From the NCBI GenBank assembly GCA_030693535.1, contig JAUYAL010000078.1:62001-126000 (forward strand): 64,000 bases of DNA. Reading direction: 5' to 3'. Position numbers and translations under genes: made by a program. Below are positions 8,966-15,705 of the stretch, piece after piece. The notes beneath the pieces are model-generated. The model saw only the letters and a list, made by a program, of their open reading frames with translations, had not been told where the DNA came from and ran no database searches. The stretch's first letter is position 1. Each line of letters begins with the position of its first letter. The stretch comes from Methylotenera sp. Its GTDB lineage: Bacteria; Pseudomonadota; Gammaproteobacteria; Burkholderiales; Methylophilaceae.

Positions 8966-9715
8966 ATGTTAGCAATAATAGGTGGCACAGGTTTAACTCA
9001 GTTAGATAACCTAGAAATTACGAGGCGTTTAATCGTTCGCACACCCTATGGCGAGCCATCTCAACCCCTTATATTTGGCAAAATTTCTGGGCGTGAAGTT
9101 ATATTTTTAGCTCGGCATGGTAATGGGCATACCATTCCGCCTCATGAGGTAAATTACCGTGCAAATATTTCAGCCCTGCACTTGCAAGGTGTGACTGAAA
9201 TTGCTGCTATTGCGACTGTAGGTGGTATCCATGCTGATTTAGTGCCGGGCGTGATTGCTATGCCACATCAAATAATTGATTACACACATGGTCGAAAAAA
9301 TACTTATTTTGATGGGGTGGATTATCCAGTAAAACACATTGATTTTACTGAGCCATATTGTCAAAATTTGCGTGCCAAGTGGGAGTTAGCTGCAGAAAGT
9401 GTTGGGGAACCGCTTATTAATCATGGTGTTTATGCTGCTATGCAAGGCCCGCGCTTAGAAACTGCCGCTGAGATAAACCGTTTGGAACGTGATGGTGCAA
9501 CAATGGTTGGCATGACAGGCATGCCTGAGGCTGCGCTTGCTAGAGAGCTTGGTATTAGTTATGCTGCCATTTGCCCCATTGCAAACCACGCGGCGGGGCG
9601 TGGCGATAGCTTGCACGCTATTCAATATGAAGAATTAGTAGATAATTTAAATCAAACAATGGTAAGAGTGCGCAATATCATTGCGCAGTTAGTTAAGCAA
9701 AATGGCTTTAGATAA
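8966..9715 (+). CDS. mtnP: S-methyl-5'-thioadenosine/thioinosine phosphorylase
   Basis: Purine nucleoside phosphorylase family 2 enzyme (249 aa) that cleaves methylthioadenosine or methylthioinosine with phosphate in methionine-sulfur salvage. Phosphate and ribose-site motifs are visible: IIGGTG at the N-terminus, RHGNGHTIPPHEVNYRAN near residue 49, and MQGPRLETAAEINRL. The C-terminal base-contact region reads NHAAGRGDS instead of the Asp-rich motif of typical eukaryotic MTA phosphorylases, which leans towards the methylthioinosine-specific bacterial subgroup. Substrate choice is an inference. A deformylase gene follows after 27 bases. Confidence 0.85.
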   Translation: MLAIIGGTGLTQLDNLEITRRLIVRTPYGEPSQPLIFGKISGREVIFLARHGNGHTIPPHEVNYRANISALHLQGVTEIAAIATVGGIHADLVPGVIAMPHQIIDYTHGRKNTYFDGVDYPVKHIDFTEPYCQNLRAKWELAAESVGEPLINHGVYAAMQGPRLETAAEINRLERDGATMVGMTGMPEAALARELGISYAAICPIANHAAGRGDSLHAIQYEELVDNLNQTMVRVRNIIAQLVKQNGFR

Positions 9716-9742
9716 ATTAACAGCGATAGAAGGTTAAGGTTA

Positions 9743-10309
9743 ATGGCGATTCAAACAGTTTTACGTATGGGCGAGCCAAATTTATTGTTAAAAGCTACGC
9801 CAATCGAACATTTTGATACAGCACAGCTTCATTCATTGATACATGACTTAGAAGACACCATGCAACATATGAATGGTGCTGGCATTGCGGCACCGCAAAT
9901 CGGTATAAGTTTACGCGTCATTATTTTTGGGCAAAAAAATCTATCTCTTCAAAAAGATGGTGCGGAGATTAAAAATCCACGTTACCCTGATGCCGATACC
10001 GTACCTTATACTGTATTAATTAATCCAGTGTTAACGCCTGTTGGTGAAATAATGGAATCGGATTGGGAAGGGTGCTTGTCAGTGCCTGGTATGCGTGGCA
10101 TCGTGCCACGCTATACTCGCCTGCACTATACCGGTTTCGACCAGTATGGAAATGTAGTGGATAGGCTTGTTAGCAACTTCCACGCACGCGTTGTACAACA
10201 CGAATGCGATCATCTTGATGGTATTTTATATCCCATGCGCATCAAGAATTTAAAAGATTTTGGCTATACTGATGTGCTTTTTCCAGGTCAAAATATTATT
10301 GATGATTGA
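9743..10309 (+). CDS. def: Peptide deformylase
   Basis: Metalloenzyme of 188 aa that removes the formyl group from nascent N-terminal methionine. All three motifs are intact: motif 1 GAGIAAPQIG near residue 45, motif 2 EGCLSVPG near 109 (metal-binding Cys) and motif 3 HECDHLDG near 152 (two metal-binding His and the catalytic Glu). An insertion after motif 1 (KNLSLQKDGAEIKNPRYPDA) makes it longer than E. coli Def. The gene is not next to fmt here, so it may be one of several deformylases in this genome. Confidence 0.93.
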   Translation: MAIQTVLRMGEPNLLLKATPIEHFDTAQLHSLIHDLEDTMQHMNGAGIAAPQIGISLRVIIFGQKNLSLQKDGAEIKNPRYPDADTVPYTVLINPVLTPVGEIMESDWEGCLSVPGMRGIVPRYTRLHYTGFDQYGNVVDRLVSNFHARVVQHECDHLDGILYPMRIKNLKDFGYTDVLFPGQNIIDD

Positions 10310-10330
10310 GGTGTTCAATCACTAATTTTT

Positions 10331-10339
10331 TGCTATAAT
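10331..10339 (+). promoter_or_regulatory. Extended -10 promoter of tRNA-Ser
   Basis: TGCTATAAT is a consensus extended -10 (TATAAT at 10334-10339), giving a predicted transcript start near 10346, about 42 bases before the mature tRNA. A -35 box is not clear; TTGAGG at 10306-10311 is too distant. Position directly before a stable RNA gene supports it. Confidence 0.65.
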
Positions 10340-10387
10340 CCTGCTTTCTCTAAAATCGTACAGATTTTGAGTGAATGAAATACTAAA

Positions 10388-10477
10388 GGAAGAGTGGCAG
10401 AGCGGTTTAATGCTACAGTCTTGAAAACTGTCGTGGGTGCGAGCCCACCGTGAGTTCGAATCTCACCTCTTCCGCCA
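10388..10477 (+). tRNA. tRNA-Ser (anticodon UGA)
   Basis: 90-base gene with an encoded 3' CCA. The acceptor stem pairs GGAAGAG (10388-10394) with CTCTTCC (10467-10473), with G as discriminator. The anticodon loop CTTGAAA carries TGA and is flanked by ACAGT/ACTGT. A long variable arm (GTGGGTGCGAGCCCAC) is diagnostic of a type II tRNA, and the T loop reads TTCGAAT. It serves UCA codons. Its 3' end is the attachment site of the small island downstream. Confidence 0.97.
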
Positions 10478-10478
10478 A
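10456..10478 (+). repeat. attL: 3' end of tRNA-Ser
   Basis: The 23 bases covering the tRNA T loop to CCA plus one base recur at 12432-12454 with a single mismatch. Together they form the direct repeat expected after site-specific integration of an element into a tRNA gene. The copy here completes the functional tRNA. Confidence 0.85.
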
Positions 10479-10480
10479 TG

Positions 10481-10503
10481 ACCCCTTAACTGGGGTTTTT
10501 TTT
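10481..10503 (+). terminator. Terminator after tRNA-Ser
   Basis: Stem ACCCC (10481-10485) and GGGGT (10492-10496) with loop TTAACT is followed by a run of T's to 10503. It lies inside the island, so it probably arrived with the element and replaced the older terminator now at 12463-12492. Confidence 0.8.
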
Positions 10504-10590
10504 CGTCCGTAGTGGTCCGTTGTACTTTATTAAGTTATTTAAAAACAGTAAGTTATAGATTTATAAGTTTTTTATAGTGTTTTGTAGTGC

Positions 10591-10655
10591 TTTGTCATCC
10601 CTCGATAATCCGTAACAAAAGACGTGACAAAACTTATGGTAAGATTTCTTTGTCA
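10591..10655. repeat. Cluster of TGACAAA motifs upstream of the integrase remnant
   Basis: Four copies of a short motif sit within 65 bases: TTTGTCA (10591-10597, minus orientation), TAACAAA (10613-10619), TGACAAA (10625-10631) and TTTGTCA (10649-10655, minus). The last two form an 8-base inverted repeat GTGACAAA/TTTGTCAC. Position between the attachment site and the integrase start suggests arm-type binding sites for integrase or an excision factor. This is an inference. Confidence 0.45.
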
Positions 10656-10684
10656 CGGATTGGTGGCACTTAGGGATAGAAATC

Positions 10685-10998
10685 ATGTTACTAAACGACA
10701 TTAAAATTAAATCGATCAAGCATTCAGACAAATCTAAAACTTATCCAGATGGCCAGGGTTTGCGATTGCATGTGCATGCTAATGGCTCTAAGTACTGGCA
10801 ATTAGATACACTTTTGAGGCAAAAGAAAAAATAATGGCTTTAGGTCTTTACCCTGCTGTTAGTTTATTAGATGCACGCAAACGCGCATTTAGTGCAAGAG
10901 AGTTACTGCAAAGCCTGCCGCCAATCGATCCGCAAGCAAAAAAAGAGCAGGAGAAAGATCTCAAGCTTGATATTAAAGCTAAACATCGCAAAAGTTGA
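10685..10998 (+). pseudogene. P4-family tyrosine integrase, N-terminal remnant
   Basis: From the ATG at 10685 the frame encodes MLLNDIKIKSIKHSD, then YPDGQGLRLHVHANGSKYW, the N-terminal arm-binding (DUF4102-type) domain of P4-like integrases, and stops at 10832. Another frame continues the homology at once: RYTFEAKEKIMALGLYPAVS, then LLDARKRAFSARELL, ending at a TGA at 10996. A single-base frameshift near 10800 therefore broke the gene. The core-binding and catalytic domains (about 300 residues) are gone; the sequence runs directly into an unrelated gene tail. Full-length relatives are about 400 aa. Confidence 0.85.
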
Positions 10999-11152
10999 AA
11001 GCATTCAGGTAAATCAAGGCATTCTTGGTCGCATTTTCAATTACGGCACTTTAATCGTTTCTGGCGCAGGTAATCCACAAGCACCAATTCCCGGCATATC
11101 AAATCCAATGGGTTTCCGTCGTGCATTTATGGAGTCACAAGATAAAGACTAA
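10968..11152 (+). pseudogene. C-terminal fragment of a bacterial PH-domain (DUF304-like) protein
   Basis: In the frame ending at 11152, the segment IAKVESIQVNQGILGRIF, then NYGTLIVSGAG, then GFRRAFMES resembles the end of bacterial pleckstrin-homology (bPH_2/YdbS-like) domains. Upstream of about 10968 the same frame overlaps the integrase remnant and makes no sense as protein. I read this as a deletion junction joining two partial genes. An in-frame start exists at 10871, but a functional product is unlikely. Family assignment is by recalled motif pattern only. Confidence 0.6.
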
Positions 11153-11206
11153 AAAGCCTAACCCATCTCTAGGGACTTCCTCTACCTGTCAAGAAAAATC
11201 ATCCTA

Positions 11207-11226
11207 ACACCCGTTTTTACGGGTGT
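11207..11226. repeat. Perfect hairpin, 8-base stem, TTTT loop
   Basis: ACACCCGT (11207-11214) and ACGGGTGT (11219-11226) pair perfectly around TTTT, 54 bases after the PH-fragment stop. The T-tract expected of an intrinsic terminator is missing. It may be the old terminator of the PH gene. Confidence 0.55.
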
Positions 11227-11325
11227 GATTGAGTTTCTGTTTTTACGTTTACTACCTTACTTTACCGCTTAAAACCTACATTATTTATTAGCATTGATCA
11301 AATCAATCACAAAATTCGGAGACCC

Positions 11326-11343
11326 CATATAATTAATTATATG
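11326..11343. repeat. 18-base perfect AT-rich palindrome
   Basis: CATATAATTAATTATATG at 11326-11343 is fully self-complementary and ends 8 bases before the stop of the minus-strand small ORF. It could act as a hairpin at the 3' end of that transcript or as a protein site. It has no T-tract on either side. Confidence 0.5.
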
Positions 11344-11350
11344 TTCCACA

Positions 11351-11470
11351 TCAACAGATTATTGGCTCATCAAAGCAGCACATCATCCAGATTAACCAAT
11401 GGCTAAATGCTACAAAGAATGTGGCAAGCCAAATTAAAAGTAAAAACATAATTGCCACTTCTAGGTTCAT
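11351..11470 (-). CDS. Hypothetical 39-aa single-span membrane peptide
   Basis: Reading the minus strand from 11470 gives an ORF that starts MNLEVAIMFLLLIWLATFF, continues VAFSHWLIWMMCCFDEPIIC and ends with TGA. Residues 5-30 are almost wholly hydrophobic and aromatic, enough for one transmembrane helix. An AGGA ribosome binding site lies 6 bases before the ATG (AGGAAACAAC), better than at many core genes here. I do not recognise the family. The setting, a decayed island next to a toxin-antitoxin pair, fits either a small membrane toxin or a relic. Chance cannot be excluded at this length. Confidence 0.45.
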   Translation of the reverse strand: MNLEVAIMFLLLIWLATFFVAFSHWLIWMMCCFDEPIIC

Positions 11471-11486
11471 GTTGTTTCCTATGGTT

Positions 11487-11506
11487 GGTTGTTAATTTTA
11501 ACAACC
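11487..11506. repeat. Inverted repeat upstream of the small minus-strand ORF
   Basis: GGTTGTTAA (11487-11495) and TTAACAACC (11498-11506) are perfect arms around TT, 17 bases upstream of the small-ORF ATG. The position suits an operator or a 5' untranslated hairpin. A second, 12-base palindrome CCATAATTATGG lies at 11527-11538. The remaining sequence between the PH fragment and the toxin-antitoxin genes shows no other gene. Confidence 0.5.
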
Positions 11507-11599
11507 AGACTAATTAATGCTACACGCCATAATTATGGTATGCAACAATAATGTGCATAACCCTTTTAGCAGAATAAAAATCTCATTCAAGTTAAAACT

Positions 11600-11660
11600 A
11601 GTCTTGATTTAATCATTTTTAATCACTATGATTCTATTTAAATCAATAGTAAGGTAAACA
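11600..11660 (+). promoter_or_regulatory. Probable autoregulatory operator region of the toxin-antitoxin pair
   Basis: The AT-rich DNA just before the antitoxin has repeated half-sites AATCA and TGATT (for example AATCA tttttaatcacta TGATT, and TGATT ctattta AATCA). RHH antitoxins usually bind such short inverted repeats over their own promoter. Exact -35 and -10 boxes are not clear, so this is an inference from pattern and context. Confidence 0.35.
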
Positions 11661-11662
11661 AT

Positions 11663-11935
11663 ATGGCAAACGCACAAACAAAAGTATTAACTGCACATGT
11701 ACCTTTGCAACTTGCAGCAAAAGTAGACCTATTAGCAGCCCGTCTCGAACGCTCACGTGGTTGGGTAGTTAAGCAAGCCTTGACAGGTTGGATTGAACAA
11801 GAAGAAGAGCGGAGTCGACTAACACGAGAAGCATTAGCAGATGTGGAAGCAGGGCAGGTAATCGACCATCAATCAGTGCAAGCATGGGCTGACAGCCTAA
11901 GCACTTCGCAGCCACTTCCAGCGCCTAATTGCTAA
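11663..11935 (+). CDS. Ribbon-helix-helix antitoxin (CopG/RHH family)
   Basis: 90-aa DNA-binding antitoxin. The N-terminal half fits an RHH fold: beta strand KVLTAHVPLQLAAK, helix VDLLAARLERSR, then GWVVKQALTGWIEQEEE. The C-terminal half (about residues 55-90) is charged and probably wraps the toxin. Its stop TAA shares a base with the toxin ATG (TAATG), so translation is coupled. It is expected to neutralise the ParE-like toxin and repress the operon. It is intact, unlike other genes of the island. Confidence 0.87.
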   Translation: MANAQTKVLTAHVPLQLAAKVDLLAARLERSRGWVVKQALTGWIEQEEERSRLTREALADVEAGQVIDHQSVQAWADSLSTSQPLPAPNC

Positions 11936-12210
11936 TGGAGATTAAGTGGACAAGCAAAGCGCTGTCAGACTTGGTGCGGTTGTATGAGTTTCTTGCGCCA
12001 GTAAATCAGTTAGCGGCGGCTCGAACAGTGCAATCGCTGACAGCAACACCCACAAGCCTGATTGCAAATCCACGCATTGGTGAAAAGCTGGAAGAGTTTG
12101 AATCGTCTGAGGTACGACGCATTCTCGTAGGGCATTATGAAATGCGTTACGAAATCCAAGCATCTACGATTTACGTGTTGCGATTATGGCATACGCGTGA
12201 AAATCGTTAG
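11935..12210 (+). CDS. RelE/ParE-family toxin
   Basis: 91-aa toxin of the RelE/ParE superfamily. The typical pattern is visible: N-terminal strand and helices (IKWTSKALSDLVRLYEFL, AARTVQSLTA), then IANPRIGEKLEEF, the strand EVRRILVGHYEMRYEI and the C-terminal TIYVLRLWHTRENR. This arrangement resembles ParE (gyrase-directed) more than ribosome-dependent RelE, but target assignment is an inference. I use the ATG at 11935 overlapping the antitoxin stop. It is the only intact functional module inside the tRNA-Ser island. Confidence 0.87.
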   Translation: MEIKWTSKALSDLVRLYEFLAPVNQLAAARTVQSLTATPTSLIANPRIGEKLEEFESSEVRRILVGHYEMRYEIQASTIYVLRLWHTRENR

Positions 12211-12310
12211 TGATACCACAAAAGAAAAGGTTTTAAAAAGCTCAACGCGAGCTTGTGGATTTGCCAATTTTGGCTAAATAAGAAGTTTGAAATTCAGTCT
12301 TAACATAGTA

Positions 12311-12361
12311 AAATACGAATCTCGTATTTATGCTTTGCAAATACATAAAATCTGCAAAGCA
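12311..12361. repeat. Two adjacent inverted repeats between toxin gene and attR
   Basis: AAATACGA/TCGTATTT (12311-12318 and 12322-12329) pair around ATC. TGCTTTGCA/TGCAAAGCA (12331-12339 and 12353-12361) pair around 13 bases. Both are perfect. No T-tract follows. The 12211-12516 stretch otherwise holds only the attR copy and a terminator; I see no gene in it. Confidence 0.5.
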
Positions 12362-12431
12362 CTAAGATATGCACCAAGCGCAATTAAATTAACATTTAAC
12401 TATTTGATTTAATTGAGTGTTTAAGCGGAAG

Positions 12432-12454
12432 TCGAATCTCACATCTTCCGCCAA
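12432..12454 (+). repeat. attR: partial tRNA-Ser 3' end copy
   Basis: This copy matches 10456-10478 at 22 of 23 positions (C to A at 12443). It contains the T-loop end, acceptor strand and CCA but no tRNA body. It marks the right end of the integrated element. Confidence 0.85.
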
Positions 12455-12462
12455 GAATATTT

Positions 12463-12492
12463 ATGCCGCTTTGTAAAGCGGCATTATTTTTT
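12463..12492 (+). terminator. Terminator, probably the ancestral tRNA-Ser terminator
   Basis: ATGCCGCTTT (12463-12472) and AAAGCGGCAT (12475-12484) pair perfectly, followed by TATTTTTT. It lies 8 bases after the attR copy of the tRNA end, exactly where the tRNA-Ser terminator would be before the island integrated. Confidence 0.75.
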
Positions 12493-12516
12493 ACTAATAT
12501 ATTTTAAGGATTAATC

Positions 12517-12792
12517 ATGAGCCAAATCATTGTAGACCATACCCCATCTCAAGAAAAATTAAAAGAACTAGGCGTTTCTAGCTGGTCTATTTGGGATTGC
12601 GCACCATCAAAATTCCCACTAGATTTCGGCATGACTGAAAGTGCTTATGTACTTGAAGGCGAAATTGAAGTGACTCCACAAGGTGGCGAAACTGTTGTGA
12701 TTAAAGCTGGTGATTTCGTTGTATTCCCTAAAGGTCTGAAATCTAACTGGGTAGTAACTAAACAATTGAAAAAGCATTACAAACATAGCTAA
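12517..12792 (+). CDS. Cupin domain protein (DUF861/Cupin_3, EutQ-like)
   Basis: 91-aa single-domain cupin. The core reads SAYVLEGEIEVTPQGG, then VVIKAGDFVVFPKGLKSNW, matching the two conserved motifs of the short Cupin_3 (DUF861) group. These are small beta-barrel proteins of mostly unknown substrate. AAGGA about 7 bases before the ATG is the ribosome binding site. The gene stands alone between a terminator on each side, just outside the island. Specific function unknown. Confidence 0.8.
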   Translation: MSQIIVDHTPSQEKLKELGVSSWSIWDCAPSKFPLDFGMTESAYVLEGEIEVTPQGGETVVIKAGDFVVFPKGLKSNWVVTKQLKKHYKHS

Positions 12793-12844
12793 CGCTAATT
12801 TCAGTTAAGAGTCTACTAAGAGGTAATAAAGTAGACTGTTATTG

Positions 12845-12872
12845 AGGCCTTGATTCTTTCAAGGCCTTTTTT
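12845..12872 (+). terminator. Terminator of the cupin gene
   Basis: AGGCCTTG (12845-12852) and CAAGGCCT (12860-12867) form a perfect stem followed by T's to 12872. The rest of 12793-13088 is AT-rich, with no gene or recognisable sigma-28 promoter visible. Confidence 0.85.
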
Positions 12873-13088
12873 ATATGCGCTAAAAATATAGTGCGCCACA
12901 TATCATCGTGCTCAATCTTCCAGAGTCTCAATTTATGCATAATCTTTGGTCAGTCATTTTTTGAAGTATAGAAGTAGCATGTAAACCCCTCTCTTTTTTA
13001 TTTATATGAATTGATGTGAAAGTGATATAAATCAATCAATATTTCGCTGATTGTATTAATGAGCTGTAATAATTGATGAGGGGATTTA

Positions 13089-13619
13089 ATGAAGCGGAAA
13101 GATATAGTTCCAACTAGCAAAGAACGGCTTATGCGTGAAAATGATTTCATAGTGTCCAAGACGGATTTAAAAGGTCGAATTACCTATGGAAATGAGATTT
13201 TTATAGAGTTCTCAGGCTATAGCGAGCAGGAACTTTTAGGTAGCCAACACAACATTATTCGCCATCCTGATATGCCTAGAGTGGTATTTAGTTTGTTGTG
13301 GGATTATTTAGCGAAAGATAAAGAGATATTTGCTTTTGTTAAAAACATGTCAAAAGATGGAGGATTTTATTGGGTGTTTACCCATGTTGCACCAATGAAA
13401 GATAAGAATAACAATAAAATTGGCTATACCTCTGTGCGACGCATGCCTAATCCAAAAGCTATTCCGATTGTCACTGAGGTATACAGATTAATGTTAGATG
13501 CTGAGCGCAATGCTGGGGCTAAGGATGCGATGGCTGCTTCAGGGGCAATACTGGGCAGTGTATTAAAGGACAAGGGCGTTACTTATGAGGAGCTTATTAA
13601 TGTCTTACAGTCGCTTTAA
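13089..13619 (+). CDS. PAS domain sensor protein (Aer N-terminus-like)
   Basis: 176-aa soluble protein with one PAS domain (about residues 18-120) closest in pattern to the FAD-binding PAS of the aerotaxis receptor Aer: [20 protein letters not shown], then [20 protein letters not shown], then [16 protein letters not shown] and YTSVRRMP. The tail is helical. No membrane segment or signalling domain is present. It overlaps the chemoreceptor gene downstream by 20 bases, so the two are cotranslated and probably act together as a split redox or oxygen sensor. FAD binding is an inference. Confidence 0.85.
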   Translation: MKRKDIVPTSKERLMRENDFIVSKTDLKGRITYGNEIFIEFSGYSEQELLGSQHNIIRHPDMPRVVFSLLWDYLAKDKEIFAFVKNMSKDGGFYWVFTHVAPMKDKNNNKIGYTSVRRMPNPKAIPIVTEVYRLMLDAERNAGAKDAMAASGAILGSVLKDKGVTYEELINVLQSL

Positions 13620-15705
13620 AAATAACGAATCTATCGCACTGATTTTAGCTGCTATCACCTGGTTAAGTCTGTTGATTTATGTATGGATTCCAGCGTTTGG
13701 TGCTGCTGAAAAAAGTAGTCTAATCCCCCCAGTTTTATTGACAGCATTTTCTCTCGTATCCATGATTTGGTGGCAAAAATCAAAATCATCCGACACACAA
13801 TTGCTAAAGAATATATTGAGTGCAAGCCAGGAATGGGCGCAAGGGTCTATTGGTGTGCGGATTACTCATATTGGCGGAAGTGAACGACCAATACAGCAAT
13901 TAGCTTGGCATCTTAATAATTTAATGGATCAGGTAGAGGCGACACAAGTTGATATGTCTTACTCAACGGCTTGCGTAGCATTCGGTAATTTTTCTAGAAA
14001 GGGCTATTCTCAAGGTTTGCACGGTGAGTTTTCGATAGCGCTTGAGCAATTTAATGCGGTTGCAAAAACCTTATCTACCACTACAACAGCTATCACAGTG
14101 CTAATGAATGCTATTAACGATGGTGACTTTAGTAAAACAGTTGTTGTTGATGTTCAAGGCGCTTATAAGCAAACTGTAGACAGAGCCATGGAAGCCATGG
14201 TTGCAATGCAAAGTATGTTAGGCGATATAGGCGCGGTGATGAGTGATGTTGCTCAGGGTAATGTCAATCAGCGGGTTCAGGCTGAAGGACGCGGTAGCCT
14301 CGGTCAACTGAAAAATGATATTAATCTTTCTCTTGATGCTTTGAATAGCCTGAATGATATTGCTGTGATTGCGAGCGCATTATCCAAAGGTGATTTGACA
14401 CAAACTATTAGCAAAAATTATCCTGGCACTTTTGGTTCAGTGATTTCTGGCATGAATGATACCGTTGTTTCGCTGAATGGTATCGTCAATGAAATTCATA
14501 CCATAGTTGAGGCGGCTGCAAATCAAGGTGATTTCAGCAAACGTATGGAGTTAAGTGGAAAACAGGGCTTTGGTAGAACAATTGGCGAATCACTTAATCA
14601 GCTTAATGACACAACTGAAGCAGGCTTGAAAGATATTACTCGCGTTGCAAAATCTTACGCATTAGGTGATTTCAGTAAGAAAATATCTGCTGATTATCGT
14701 GGCACCTTAGGTGAGACTAAAGATAGCATTAATGCTTTGTCAGACACTAGCTCCACTAGCTTGATAGATATTATGCGTGTTGCAAATGCGATTGGAGATG
14801 GAGATTTAACTCAAAGTATCACCTCTGTCTATCCTGGTGCGTTTGGTCAAACCAGTAGCGGTATAAACACTACGGTTAACACTTTGAAGAAGCTAGTCAG
14901 TGAGATTAAAGTGGCAACAGAATCTATCAGTACTGATGCAAAACAAATTGCTGAAGGCAACGCGGATCTTTCACGTCGTACTGAAGACCAAGCCGCTAGT
15001 TTGGAGAAAACTGCCGCCAGCATGGAAGAACTGTCAGCAACTGTTAAGCAGAATGCTGATAATGCCAAGCAAGCCAATCAGCTTGCTACAGCAGCATCTA
15101 GCATTGCAGTAAAAGGTGGCGCGGTTGTCTCTGAAGTTGTTGCAACGATGAGTGATATCAATAGTAGCGCCAAAAAAATTGAAGATATTATTTCAGTCAT
15201 CAATGGCATTGCATTTCAAACTAATATCCTTGCTCTTAATGCGGCTGTGGAGGCGGCTAGAGCTGGCGAGCAAGGCCGTGGCTTTGCAGTGGTAGCTGGT
15301 GAGGTTAGAAATCTCGCCCAAAGATCAGCTTCTGCGGCTAAGGAAATCAAAGGGCTTATTGCGGATTCGGTGAGTAAAACTGCGGAAGGTACGATTCAAG
15401 TTGAAAATGCAGGCATGACCATGCAGGAGATTGTTGCTTCAGTACAGCACGTAGCCGACATCATGGGCGAAATTACAGCTGCGTCGCAAGAGCAAAGCAT
15501 CGGTATTGCTCAAGTGAATGATGCGATTTCTAAGATGGATGATGTCACTCAACAAAACACAGCTTTAGTAGAAGAGGCCGCCGCCGCCGCTGAGTCCATG
15601 CTTGAACAAACTGATGAGCTAATGAATGCTGTTGGTGTATTTCAGCTTCAAAGTGAAGAAAGTATTAAAAGTAAATATAATAGTAGAATGATAACAAGCG
15701 TTTAA
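13600..15705 (+). CDS. Methyl-accepting chemotaxis protein with poly-HAMP array
   Basis: 701-aa receptor. Two N-terminal hydrophobic segments (about residues 12-32 and 40-58) are separated by only a few residues, so there is no periplasmic sensor domain. About six HAMP-like repeats follow (to about residue 420; recurring GDFSK/GDLTQ and GTFG/GAFG motifs), then the MCP signalling coiled coil with hairpin tip [20 protein letters not shown] near residue 535. No CheR-docking pentapeptide is seen at the C-terminus. I chose the ATG at 13600 because GAGGAG lies 7 bases before it; the earlier ATG at 13585 has none. Input likely comes from the overlapping PAS protein. Confidence 0.9.
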   Translation: MSYSRFKNNESIALILAAITWLSLLIYVWIPAFGAAEKSSLIPPVLLTAFSLVSMIWWQKSKSSDTQLLKNILSASQEWAQGSIGVRITHIGGSERPIQQLAWHLNNLMDQVEATQVDMSYSTACVAFGNFSRKGYSQGLHGEFSIALEQFNAVAKTLSTTTTAITVLMNAINDGDFSKTVVVDVQGAYKQTVDRAMEAMVAMQSMLGDIGAVMSDVAQGNVNQRVQAEGRGSLGQLKNDINLSLDALNSLNDIAVIASALSKGDLTQTISKNYPGTFGSVISGMNDTVVSLNGIVNEIHTIVEAAANQGDFSKRMELSGKQGFGRTIGESLNQLNDTTEAGLKDITRVAKSYALGDFSKKISADYRGTLGETKDSINALSDTSSTSLIDIMRVANAIGDGDLTQSITSVYPGAFGQTSSGINTTVNTLKKLVSEIKVATESISTDAKQIAEGNADLSRRTEDQAASLEKTAASMEELSATVKQNADNAKQANQLATAASSIAVKGGAVVSEVVATMSDINSSAKKIEDIISVINGIAFQTNILALNAAVEAARAGEQGRGFAVVAGEVRNLAQRSASAAKEIKGLIADSVSKTAEGTIQVENAGMTMQEIVASVQHVADIMGEITAASQEQSIGIAQVNDAISKMDDVTQQNTALVEEAAAAAESMLEQTDELMNAVGVFQLQSEESIKSKYNSRMITSV

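Larger units (their letters stand above)
10456..12454. mobile_element. Degraded tRNA-Ser-associated integrative island (about 2 kb)
   Basis: The element is bounded by direct repeats of the tRNA-Ser 3' end (10456-10478 and 12432-12454, 22 of 23 identical). Just inside the left end lies the frameshifted N-terminus of a P4-family integrase, which is where and how such elements place this gene. The remaining contents are a PH-domain gene fragment, a short membrane-peptide ORF on the minus strand and an intact RHH/ParE toxin-antitoxin pair. The integrase catalytic domain is missing, so it cannot excise by itself. Backbone genes (def before, cupin after) would be adjacent to the tRNA without it. 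Confidence 0.8.

Noticed and set aside
10871..10967. Front half of the ORF starting at 10871 as a real protein
   Set aside because: It overlaps the integrase remnant in another frame; only the C-terminal part has family-like sequence.
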